DNA of 24,051 nucleotides. Source: Helicobacter_B zhangjianzhongii (GTDB lineage Bacteria > Campylobacterota > Campylobacteria > Campylobacterales > Helicobacteraceae). Positions 7,033 to 13,540 of the stretch are shown here, in pieces. Numbering within the stretch: position 1 is the stretch's first letter; every line of letters starts with the position of its first letter. Where the stretch lies: the NCBI RefSeq assembly GCF_030249855.1, contig NZ_JANURN010000013.1:1-24051 (forward strand), written 5' to 3'. The notes below the pieces were generated by a model that searched no databases, had not been told where the DNA came from, and saw only the letters and a program-made list of their open reading frames with translations. A program made the position numbers and the translations under genes.

Positions 7033-7070
7033 TGCGGCAAAGCCAACGCCAAAAGAGAAAAGGAGCTTAT

Positions 7071-7571
7071 ATGCTAACAATCACACTACAACGCAAAAAA
7101 GAATACGCCAGCGTGGAAAAACCACCAAACGCTAAAACAGGGCGAGTATATAAAACAGAGCCAAGCACAATCGGTGAGCTAATCGTGGAGAACGAGAGCG
7201 GAGAGATTATCTTTGCTTGCGTTACTTGCGAAAATGGAGGCCCAAGCACCGACACACCAAACCAAGATAAACGCATAGTAGCACGCACCTACCAGCTTTA
7301 CTGGACAGAATCAAGCGTGAGTCTGCCTAAAGAGTATAAGCCCAAATGTATTAGCACCTACACCGATGAGCTAGCGAGCCACAAAGGGCGGAGAATTCAC
7401 ATCCATATCGGCAATTATCCACAAGACACCGAGGGCTGTTTGCTACTAGGGCAAATCGATAATGGCAACGGCACAATCGGCGCAAGCACGCAAGCGGTAA
7501 AAGACTTTTATGATTTAGTGAGCAAGCACGGAATCGAAAACTTTAGACTAGAAGTAAAAGAGATTCAATGA
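7071..7571 (+). CDS. DUF5675 family protein
   Basis: A 166-aa protein from ATG 7071, which follows AAAAGGAGCTTAT; an in-frame ATG 13 codons upstream has no ribosome site. Features match DUF5675: an N-terminal strand with LTITLQRK, GELIV, a Pro-rich 'PAGTY'-like turn replaced here by KRIVARTYQLYWTES, and the signature RRIHIHIGNYPQDTEGCLLLG (His112, Gly114-Asn115, Glu121-Gly122-Cys123). The His-x-Gly-Asn and Glu-Gly-Cys pair recalls L,D-transpeptidase/YkuD-like active sites, so a cell-wall-related role is conceivable; this is inference. The family is common in phage lysis regions. It opens the overlapping cassette, its stop sharing ATGA with the next small ORF. No other endolysin candidate is visible in the cassette. 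Confidence 0.8.
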   Translation: MLTITLQRKKEYASVEKPPNAKTGRVYKTEPSTIGELIVENESGEIIFACVTCENGGPSTDTPNQDKRIVARTYQLYWTESSVSLPKEYKPKCISTYTDELASHKGRRIHIHIGNYPQDTEGCLLLGQIDNGNGTIGASTQAVKDFYDLVSKHGIENFRLEVKEIQ

Positions 7572-7672
7572 GCAAGCCACTAAAGACTACCAACAAGCGC
7601 ATTATAAAAATGCTAGAAAAAATGCGCGATAAGCAAGCACAGAGCAAAGACAAGGCAAAGGGCAAGCAATGA
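7568..7672 (+). CDS. 34-aa basic small ORF, translationally coupled
   Basis: ATG 7568 overlaps the preceding TGA as ATGA, and its own TGA overlaps the next ATG (7669) the same way. The product MSKPLKTTNKRIIKMLEKMR followed by DKQAQSKDKAKGKQ is Lys/Arg-rich with no membrane segment. The double ATGA coupling is the main support that it is translated. Its role is unknown; it may chiefly carry ribosomes to the next start. Confidence 0.6.
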   Translation: MSKPLKTTNKRIIKMLEKMRDKQAQSKDKAKGKQ

Positions 7673-7923
7673 AGCATTTACAAGACTTAGGGCTAGTGGT
7701 AGTGGCATTTGCTACCTTTTTTTTAATCGGCTTTTTTATCCACACGCTAGCGACTTATAAGCATTGCGATAAAGAGTTTAACTGCTCCGCCGCACACAAA
7801 GAGCAAGGCGAAGTAGTTTTAAGCCCTTGCGATTTTAAAGTGTGCAATGTAATGCCCAGCGATGAAGTGCTAAACAGCCACAGCAAAGCATACGAACCAC
7901 CAACGCCACAAGGGCTAAGGTAG
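7669..7923 (+). CDS. Small single-pass membrane protein
   Basis: An 84-aa protein with a single hydrophobic segment at about residues 8-28 (LGLVVVAFATFFLIGFFIHTL) followed by a 55-residue tail with four Cys (CDKEFNC, SPCDF, KVCN). The paired Cys in what would be a periplasmic tail suggest disulfides (inference). Its start overlaps the stop of the 34-aa ORF, so it belongs to the lysis cassette. The family is not recognised. Confidence 0.65.
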   Translation: MKHLQDLGLVVVAFATFFLIGFFIHTLATYKHCDKEFNCSAAHKEQGEVVLSPCDFKVCNVMPSDEVLNSHSKAYEPPTPQGLR

Positions 7924-7947
7924 TCCAAATCTAACAAAGGAGACACA

Positions 7948-8556
7948 ATGAAAAGCGACGCGTTAGCTTTTTGGCTAAAAACACCGATTTCATCGCCGCA
8001 CTGCGTCGATAGGCACAGAGCCTTATCTCCTTGCGCGGCTCGAAAAGCGGCGTTTTTATCTCAAAAATCCTGCCGCGATAGAAAAAGGGCGGAGAGTCAA
8101 AACGCAGTTTCTTTAGAAAAAGCGGATTCTAGTATGGATTGCCACGCCGACAAGTCGGCTCGCGATGACAGAAAAGCGGATTCTAGGGGAAAAGCCCCAA
8201 ATCTAAACACGGCGCAGGATTCTAGGATTTTTGATGAGAAAGCAGGGTTGTGCAGTGACGAGCAAGGAGATAAGACTCGAGCGTCTATCGACGCCGCGAG
8301 CCACAAACTCCCTGCTTTATCGCAAAAAGCCGAATCCATCAAAAAGACAACGCCCATAATCTTAATGGCTCTACTCCTTTCAGCCTGCACCACCACAAAG
8401 GAAGCCGTGTATATCCCTACAAAATGCAAGACAAAGGATATACCAAAGCCTATGCCTAGCAAGGAATCTAGTGTCAGTGAAGATGTCGCAGAGATACTGA
8501 AATACACCGAGCTACTAGAGAGAGATTTAGAATTTTGCAAAGGAGATGGGCAATGA
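7948..8556 (+). CDS. Phage lipoprotein, o-spanin (Rz1)-like, with a repeat-derived N-terminal extension
   Basis: The functional-looking part is at the C-terminus: KKTTPIILMALLLSAC is a lipoprotein signal with lipobox L-S-A-C (Cys147), followed by a ~55-residue mature peptide with Pro-rich IPKPMPS and a short helix VAEILKYTELLERDLEFC. That is the size and layout of an outer-membrane spanin subunit; the spanin role is inferred from context. The first ~130 residues translate dispersed repeats: a REP-like element (8135-8173) and two inverted arms (8003-8033, 8263-8294). ATG 7948 has a good site (AAAGGAG), but a signal peptide buried at residue ~132 would not be expected to work from there. An internal ATG (8365) gives too short a signal. 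The gene may be insertion-damaged, or a non-ATG start near 8340 may be used. It ends with ATGA overlap to the next gene. Confidence 0.6.
   Translation: MKSDALAFWLKTPISSPHCVDRHRALSPCAARKAAFLSQKSCRDRKRAESQNAVSLEKADSSMDCHADKSARDDRKADSRGKAPNLNTAQDSRIFDEKAGLCSDEQGDKTRASIDAASHKLPALSQKAESIKKTTPIILMALLLSACTTTKEAVYIPTKCKTKDIPKPMPSKESSVSEDVAEILKYTELLERDLEFCKGDGQ
8003..8294. repeat. Imperfect inverted repeat inside the lipoprotein ORF
   Basis: The left arm 8003-8033 (GCGTCGATAGGC...CTTATCTCCTTG) is an imperfect reverse complement of the right arm 8263-8294 (CAAGGAGATAAG...CTATCGACGC). The ~230-base interior holds a REP-like element and several GGATTCTAG words. The whole block looks like an inserted composite element that keeps the reading frame open. 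Confidence 0.6.
8135..8173 (+). repeat. REP-like element within coding sequence, tip CCGAC-AAG-GTCGG type
   Basis: TGGATTGCCACG, then CCGACAAGTCGG, then CTCGCGATGACAGAA. It has the same flanks as the intergenic copies and a different but self-complementary tip. It is translated in frame as SMDCHADKSARDDRK. Confidence 0.75.
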
Positions 8557-8858
8557 GCTTGCAAGGGTATTTACTGATAGTGTTTGTGCTGGCATTTGTG
8601 ATAAGTGTAGGGGTGTTTGTGCGATACCTTTATAAAGAGCAAGGGCTAAGAGATAATGCAAGAAAAAAGCTAAGGTCATATAAGTTTCTTTTCCGCTGGT
8701 GGCTCATAGGGCGATACTACTGCGAGAGTGAGACCACTAGGGATAAGAAGCTTATAAAGCTGTATAAAACACTGCATAAAATCTTTTGGGGAGCAGTGAG
8801 CATAGGGCTGTGCCTTGTCGTAGCAGAGATAGTGGAGATGATACAATGGATTATTTAG
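8553..8858 (+). CDS. Small two-pass membrane protein of the lysis cassette
   Basis: A 101-aa protein from ATG 8553, which shares ATGA with the lipoprotein stop and follows AAAGGAG; the upstream in-frame ATG at 8535 lies inside the previous gene and lacks a better site. Hydrophobic segments lie at residues ~5-26 (GYLLIVFVLAFVISVGVFVRYLY) and ~80-100 (FWGAVSIGLCLVVAEIVEMIQWII). Between them is a basic, aromatic loop (KKLRSYKFLFRWWLIGRYYC). Its position just before the holin and overlap with it suggest a lysis accessory such as an antiholin or a second holin; there is no family evidence for either. Confidence 0.65.
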   Translation: MSLQGYLLIVFVLAFVISVGVFVRYLYKEQGLRDNARKKLRSYKFLFRWWLIGRYYCESETTRDKKLIKLYKTLHKIFWGAVSIGLCLVVAEIVEMIQWII

Positions 8859-9211
8859 TAGAGTTGTTCCCAAATTTACCCGCTTACCTAGAGCTTGTGC
8901 CTGTGTTTATCATAGGGCTATGCAGTGGATTGGTAGCATTTTTCAGCGATAAGACAGAGCAGCCCACGAAGTTTTATGCGTTTAAATCAATCATCACAAG
9001 TGCATTTATCACAATCGTGATGTATGGGATACTTAGTGCTACTGATATACCTTATCTTGCGAAAGTTGCTATTGCTTGTGCGGTAGGCTTCTTTGGCGTG
9101 GATAGGGCGATAGAGATAGTGCAAAGGCTAATCGCTTTAAAAGGTGCAAGGACTACTGATGAAGTGGATTCTAAATATACCAAAAAGGATAAACACAATG
9201 GACAAGGCTAA
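8846..9211 (+). CDS. Phage holin (LydA-like)
   Basis: A 121-aa protein starting at ATG 8846, preceded by GTGGAGATG; it overlaps the previous gene by 13 bases. Three hydrophobic segments are at residues ~15-34 (LELVPVFIIGLCSGLVAFF), ~47-66 and ~70-88 (LAKVAIACAVGFFGVDRAIE). A charged C-terminal tail (KYTKKDKHNGQG) follows. The 'GFFGVDRAIEIVQRLI' end of the last segment is typical of LydA/phage_holin_3-type holins, which form lesions in the inner membrane at the end of the lytic cycle. The family assignment is from memory of such sequences. Its gene overlaps the i-spanin-like gene by 14 bases. Confidence 0.75.
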   Translation: MDYLVELFPNLPAYLELVPVFIIGLCSGLVAFFSDKTEQPTKFYAFKSIITSAFITIVMYGILSATDIPYLAKVAIACAVGFFGVDRAIEIVQRLIALKGARTTDEVDSKYTKKDKHNGQG

Positions 9212-9602
9212 GGCAGATTTCACACAAGACTTAGAAAAGCGCGGAGGCTTAAGCTTAGGGTATAAGATATTCCGCGCGGTGTTTATACTACTACTTGTAG
9301 TAAGCGTGGCAAAGAATGTAGAGCTATGGCTGAAGTATGAGAGACTGCAAGAGAGCTACATAGACTCCCTTGCCCGCTACACAAATTGGGATAGAGACTA
9401 TATCCTAGAAGTGATGAAAAATAGTCTATCAAGCGTGAAAAAGGATATGAGAGGTGGGGCAGGCAAGATAGAGATTGCCCCCTACAAAGAGCGAAGTCTA
9501 AACAAAGAGTATGAGAACATAAACAAAGAGATAGAAAAGGACATAGAAAACAAGCTTGATAAGATAGAGAGCTTAGGACTAAGTAGCAAGGGAGAGGAGT
9601 AG
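9198..9602 (+). CDS. Membrane-anchored coiled-coil protein, i-spanin-like
   Basis: A 134-aa protein from ATG 9198, after AAAAAGGATAAACACA, in frame and overlapping the holin. It has a short cytoplasmic basic N-terminus, one membrane segment (about 23-40, IFRAVFILLLVVSVAKNV), and then a long Glu/Lys-rich helical domain (YERLQESYIDSLARYT; NKEYENINKEIEKDIENKLDKI). This type II topology with a coiled-coil periplasmic domain is the layout of Rz-type inner-membrane spanins, and it sits two genes after an Rz1-like lipoprotein. That pairing is inference; other membrane-tethered coiled-coil proteins look the same. It is the last gene of the prophage-like block. Confidence 0.65.
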   Translation: MDKAKADFTQDLEKRGGLSLGYKIFRAVFILLLVVSVAKNVELWLKYERLQESYIDSLARYTNWDRDYILEVMKNSLSSVKKDMRGGAGKIEIAPYKERSLNKEYENINKEIEKDIENKLDKIESLGLSSKGEE

Positions 9603-9628
9603 GCTACAAAGGATTCGGCTTTTGCGCG

Positions 9629-9756
9629 CTTTTGGTGGATTCTACGGCGCGGGCTTGCTCATTTACGCCGAGTAAAATCCCTGCACCCGCGGCTTAAAAA
9701 CAAGGACACCGCTCGGCGCAAGCCGATGTTTCTTTAGAAAACCCCCAAAATCATCG
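9629..9756 (-). repeat. Right copy of the large inverted repeat flanking the lysis cassette
   Basis: 9629-9684 and 9737-9756 are exact reverse complements of 6977-7032 and 6946-6965. Between the two blocks this copy holds ~40 extra bases (about 9690-9736). It begins 27 bases after the last lysis gene ends. Confidence 0.9.
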
Positions 9757-9807
9757 CAAAATCCTAGAATCCTGCGGCGTGTTTGGATTTGGGGCGTTTT
9801 TTGTTTC

Positions 9808-9848
9808 TCTGTCATCGCGAGCCTTGCTCTGCAAGGCGTGGCGATCCA
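9808..9848 (-). repeat. REP-like element, inverted orientation, tip CTTGC-TCT-GCAAG
   Basis: TCTGTCATCGCGAG, tip CTTGCTCTGCAAG, then GCGTGGCGATCCA: the reverse complement of the class seen at 4576-4615, again with its own self-complementary tip. Confidence 0.75.
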
Positions 9849-10652
9849 TACACACCAAACCACCACCACACAGAGCCAAAAGTGGATTCTAGCCCAAAAG
9901 CTTAAAGCCACGCCGATGATTCTACCCACCCACAGAGCCAAACCCTAGAGTCCAAAGCCACATTTTACACTTGCCTAGCGATCCACACCGCCGTGCCACA
10001 CCACTCACACGCCCACATTTTTACACCACATTTTACGCCACACGCCAAAGCCACACCCCCCCACACAAGAGAGCAAGGCGAGCGAGCTTGCTTGGGAGAA
10101 AGGATAGAAGCCTTTAGTATTTAAAGGGGGTGATTTTGGTGGTAAATTGCGCGGCATCGCGTGAAAATTGGAGCGAGTGCAAAATGCAAAAATGCAAATC
10201 GCTAGGGCGGTTTATCTTTAGGCTATGGTGGTGCGGGTGGATCTAGGGCGTGCAAAGCGAGTGGGCAAGGGCAAGGGCAAGGGATAGAATCGTGTTTTTA
10301 TAGCTTGGGCGTTGGGCGTTGCTTGGGCGCGGATTCTAGGGAGAGCTTGGGTCGCGCGTGCTAGATTTGGCTAGCGTAGCAAGGGGCGTGGGCTTTGGTA
10401 AGGGCTTTAGTAAGGGGGATTGCAAGATTTGCAAAAAGTTTGCAAAAATGGCGCGATTTTGCGCTACAATTTGCGCCGATCGTTAGGTCGTGTTATTTGA
10501 AAGCTGTGCCAGATTGTGCCAAAGTGTGCCAAAACTAAGCTACACACGCGAGCATATCACCCCAAAAGCCAGCCCCCAACCCCCCAAAATCGCCCCTTTA
10601 ATCAAACCCCCTAGAATCCACTTTTGTGCTAAGGCGTGTCGTTAGTGAATGA

Positions 10653-10663
10653 GTGGATTCTAG
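10653..10663 (+). repeat. Dispersed word GTGGATTCTAG (one of nine exact copies)
   Basis: Exact 11-base copies start at 74, 4382, 6798, 9882, 10653, 13534, 20574 and 20692 on the + strand, with the reverse form at 10611. Many shorter forms (GGATTCTAG, CTAGAATCC) also occur. Most are intergenic, often with AAAA before the word. The copies at 10653 and 13534 touch the stop codons of the minus-strand TolC-family and panC genes. Confidence 0.8.
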
Positions 10664-12172
10664 CTACTGCCTATATGGATAAAAGCCCTCTATATCATCG
10701 CTTAGTGCAAAGAGCCTAGCAAGTGCGATGATAGCCTTATACGCGGAAGTTTGCTGCTCGATAAGGGCATTTTGCAGGGCATTTTGCGCATCGATTACTT
10801 GCATACTTGTAGCAAGCCCTTGCTTGAAGGCATTTTCTTGGAGCTTTAGATTCTCTTTGGCGAGATTGATAGAAGAACTTCTGCTTTTGTATTCTTCTTG
10901 GGCGTATAGGGCTTGCTTGTAGGTGTTTTTCACAAGGAGTGTGATGTCTTTGCGCGCTTGATTGGCAAGGGATTGCATCTCAAGCTGGGTGAGCTTGGCG
11001 GCTTGATAGTGCTGGATCCTAGCCTTTGGGGTGATGAGTGAGAGATTTGCCGCGACACCGATATGCCAAGTGGGGATAGCACGCATAATAAGCGCGTGAT
11101 TGGCATTATTAGCATACACCGCCCCAAAGCCCACAATCTGCGGGAGGAAGGGAGCTAGGGCTAGGGTTTTAGCCTCTTTTGCGCTTTGGACTTTTAGGTC
11201 AAGTGAAGTTAGCACTGGATAGCTTGCTAGGGTTTTTTGTATAAATATGGATTCTGGTGGGAGAGGCTTTTCTACTAGCTTTAGTGTATCTATCGGGGCT
11301 AGATTCTGGCTTGAGAGCGTGGAGTTTAGCGTGAGAGAGGCGATTGTCGCGGCATTTTGCGCTTGGCTTAGGGCATTTAGGCTTTTATCGTGTGCGACTT
11401 GTGCGGCTAGCACTTCTACGCGTGCGATTTGCCCGCTTTTTTCTAAGGCTAGGGCATTTGCATAGTGCTGCTTGGTCGCTTGGCTACTTTGTGCAAGCAC
11501 TTGGGCAAGATTTTCTGCTAGCACTGCGCCATAATACACATTTGCTAGCTCTTCAAAGCTTGATAGCTTTTTAAGCCTTAGGGCTTCTTTGGCGTCTTTG
11601 TGGGCTATGGCGGCGATTTTACTACCCTGTATCCTAGCTCCACCTGTGTAGAGTGGATAGATCATTGTAAGCGCGCCTATGATGATATTTTGATCAAGCA
11701 AGACAATGGGCTGATTCAGCGCACTAAGCAAGGGCGCGAACTGCTGGGACAAAGCTGGCGGGATAGAGCTAGTATCCATAGGAAGCTGCTCTTGGATCTT
11801 TCTATCTAAATGCGTATAAAACACGCTTGCATTGATCTCTGGGAGAAAGCTAAGCTTTGCCCCTAGGGCAAGCTTTTTAGCGCGATCTACGCTTAGATCC
11901 TGCGCCTTTATGGCATCGCTTGTTTCTAAAAGCAAGGCGTATGCCTGCTCAAATGTAACTTCTTCTGCCGTGTTGCGTGCCTTGTCTGCTGGCGTGGGGA
12001 GATTGGATTCTAGGGGGCTTTTTGGCTGATCTAGGGTGGTTGGGCTAGGCTTGGCTTTTTTGCTGCTGTGTGGGGCATTGCTTATGTCATCTAGCGTGAA
12101 ATCTGGTAAAAGTGCTGCTTGAAGAGAAGAAAATCCTAGAATCCAAAGTCCCAAATACACAAAATTACGCAT
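10664..12172 (-). CDS. TolC-family outer membrane efflux protein
   Basis: About 502 aa. The start ATG at 12172 is chosen because AGGAG lies 5-6 bases upstream and it yields a clean signal peptide (MRNFVYLGLWILGFSSLQAA); an upstream in-frame start at 12193 would add seven residues. The mature protein has the duplicated outer-membrane-factor layout: long helices with EQAYALLLETSDAIKAQDLSVDRAKKLALGAKLSFLPEINASVFY and, in the second half, KEAKTLALAPFLPQIVGFGAVY, then LKLQENAFKQGLATSMQVIDAQNAL, a near-diagnostic segment of the OEP family. Such proteins form trimeric outer-membrane channels that work with an inner-membrane pump and a periplasmic adaptor. No adaptor or pump gene is adjacent here; it follows the porin gene by about 80 bases. 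Which substrate it exports cannot be read. Confidence 0.88.
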   Translation of the reverse strand: MRNFVYLGLWILGFSSLQAALLPDFTLDDISNAPHSSKKAKPSPTTLDQPKSPLESNLPTPADKARNTAEEVTFEQAYALLLETSDAIKAQDLSVDRAKKLALGAKLSFLPEINASVFYTHLDRKIQEQLPMDTSSIPPALSQQFAPLLSALNQPIVLLDQNIIIGALTMIYPLYTGGARIQGSKIAAIAHKDAKEALRLKKLSSFEELANVYYGAVLAENLAQVLAQSSQATKQHYANALALEKSGQIARVEVLAAQVAHDKSLNALSQAQNAATIASLTLNSTLSSQNLAPIDTLKLVEKPLPPESIFIQKTLASYPVLTSLDLKVQSAKEAKTLALAPFLPQIVGFGAVYANNANHALIMRAIPTWHIGVAANLSLITPKARIQHYQAAKLTQLEMQSLANQARKDITLLVKNTYKQALYAQEEYKSRSSSINLAKENLKLQENAFKQGLATSMQVIDAQNALQNALIEQQTSAYKAIIALARLFALSDDIEGFYPYRQ

Positions 12173-12252
12173 TTGCACTCCTAATAAAACCACGATATTT
12201 TACTATAACTCTAGCTTACTCAAGCGATCACTAGCTATGCGATTCTTGGGGG

Positions 12253-13500
12253 CTAAAATGTCAGCCGCAAGCCGCCATTTACCTGCGTCATAGTCGGCAC
12301 GCCTAGAGAATCTAAATGCGTGTTTAGCACATTGATTACACCTATGACATTGCGCGTGAAGCCTATTTCCATAGCGAGATTTAGCTCATTTTGATTAGCT
12401 TTAGTGATTTTGGTGCTAGAGACATAGTCATAGAAGCTCGCCCCATAGGTGATAAGGAAGTTAAACCGCTCAACTTTCGTGGCAAGTTTGGCATAGATGA
12501 GATTGACATTTGGCTGTGTTTTTAGCACTCTGCCGCCCCAGATGAAAAACGGATCAATGCTATTGCCCATAATCGCCAGACTCCCCCAGCCGGCTTCTTT
12601 GCCTGTGTGGATATAGCCTACTGCTATGTCAAAGACATTGGGCAGTCCAAAAGATGCTTGCGCATACAAGGCGTTGCCATCTTTGCCGGCGTTGATGAGA
12701 TCGCTTGTGGGGAGAGAGTTTTTATGCTCGATACTATATGCATAGCCTACATTGCCCTTCAAGTCAAAGTCCAAAAATGAGATTTTGCCATCGATCCTAC
12801 CGCCAATAGCTGTGAAAATCGGCGGTGCGAAGTAGGTGTAGATCCTAGCACTTAGGGCATCATTTAGGATATAGTATTTTAAGCCTGTGTGATAAAGCCC
12901 GATTTTGGTAGGGCGGTAGAATCTAGTCATTTGATAGTAATCAATGCGTCCAAAATCATTGACCCAAAATGCTTCAAGCAAGAGCTTTTCAAAGGAGCGA
13001 TTGCGTAGCCAGACACCATCGCTAAGGACATTGACCCAATCATTTGCGATGGCTATGCGCCCTGTTTTTAGGCTTGTATCGCCATCAAAATACTCGATAA
13101 AGGATTCTGCGATGGCGGCTTGGTTGTGGTTGAAAAAATCTGCCTTGGTATCGCCTTTACCACCAGTGGGGGGGAAAAATCCGGTATGTGCATCATAAAA
13201 TGACGCCACCGCGCGAAAGCCGATAGAAGCGCGAAAATTTTTATAGAATCCAGAAGTATAGCTTAGCCCTACATTGCCCATAAGATAGCCTAGATTCCCC
13301 AAGTAGGCATAATGCGCAAGTCCCAAAGACTCATCGCCTATGGTCGTAGCACCGCCTTTTTGCAAGCCCACATAATTCCCATATAAAATCACATCGCCCT
13401 TGCTCACGCCATTTTTCAAGGCTTCATCAATGCTCTCAAATCCCAAAGCCACCTGCGCTAAAAGACTTACCCCACATATCACAGAAAAGACTTTTTTCAT
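12253..13500 (-). CDS. Opr-type outer membrane porin
   Basis: About 415 aa from ATG 13500, with AAGGAG 10 bases upstream; a TTG three codons earlier is too close to that site. The signal peptide MKKVFSVICGVSLLAQVALG is followed by FESIDEALKNGVSKGDVILYGNY, the N-terminal pattern of the Campylobacter/Helicobacter Opr (OprD-like) porins. The rest alternates amphipathic beta strands with short turns (LKTGRIAIANDWVN, GLKYYILNDALSARIYTYF) and ends NGGLRLTF with a terminal Phe, as expected of a barrel inserted by BamA. Probable role: uptake of small molecules across the outer membrane; the substrate is unknown. It begins about 40 bases after panC, on the same strand. Confidence 0.85.
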   Translation of the reverse strand: MKKVFSVICGVSLLAQVALGFESIDEALKNGVSKGDVILYGNYVGLQKGGATTIGDESLGLAHYAYLGNLGYLMGNVGLSYTSGFYKNFRASIGFRAVASFYDAHTGFFPPTGGKGDTKADFFNHNQAAIAESFIEYFDGDTSLKTGRIAIANDWVNVLSDGVWLRNRSFEKLLLEAFWVNDFGRIDYYQMTRFYRPTKIGLYHTGLKYYILNDALSARIYTYFAPPIFTAIGGRIDGKISFLDFDLKGNVGYAYSIEHKNSLPTSDLINAGKDGNALYAQASFGLPNVFDIAVGYIHTGKEAGWGSLAIMGNSIDPFFIWGGRVLKTQPNVNLIYAKLATKVERFNFLITYGASFYDYVSSTKITKANQNELNLAMEIGFTRNVIGVINVLNTHLDSLGVPTMTQVNGGLRLTF

Positions 13501-13540
13501 AATTGCCAAACTCCTTACAAATGGATTCTAAAAGTGGATT

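Larger units (their letters stand above)
6759..7070. other. Repeat-rich gap between the structural and lysis genes
   Basis: 312 bases with no convincing gene. It contains AAAAAGTGGATTCTAGG (6794-6810), a REP-like element (6828-6872), the left copy of a large inverted repeat (6946-7032), and a 17-bp match (7034-7050) to coding DNA at 170-186. A 104-codon open frame at 6821-7135 runs across these repeats and looks accidental. Confidence 0.6.
9603..10663. other. Noncoding junction between prophage-like block and host genes
   Basis: About 1.06 kb without a convincing gene. It holds the right inverted-repeat copy (9629-9756), a REP-like element (9808-9848), and three GTGGATTCTAG words (9882, 10653 and, reversed, 10611). 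A C/A-rich half with repeated CCACATTTTAC-like words (~9955-10070) is followed by a G-rich half with short tandem repeats (GGGCAA x3 near 10263; TTGGGCG near 10305-10328). TACAAT at 10465-10470 could be a -10 box, but no ORF or recognisable RNA follows. The prophage edge probably lies here; no attachment duplication could be identified. Confidence 0.55.

Noticed and set aside
6821..7135. 104-codon open frame across the gap before the lysis cassette
   Set aside because: It consists of a REP-like element, the inverted repeat and other repeat words, overlaps the DUF5675 gene start and has no ribosome site.
4447..9848. CRISPR array from the recurring palindromes
   Set aside because: Copies are irregularly spaced by kilobases, in both orientations, and lack spacers of constant length.
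9663..9941. Minus-strand 92-codon frame after the lysis cassette
   Set aside because: It runs through the right inverted-repeat copy and a REP-like element; the sequence is repeat-derived.
10465..10560. Small RNA gene after the TACAAT box in the junction
   Set aside because: A lone -10-like hexamer with no recognisable RNA structure or terminator downstream is not enough.
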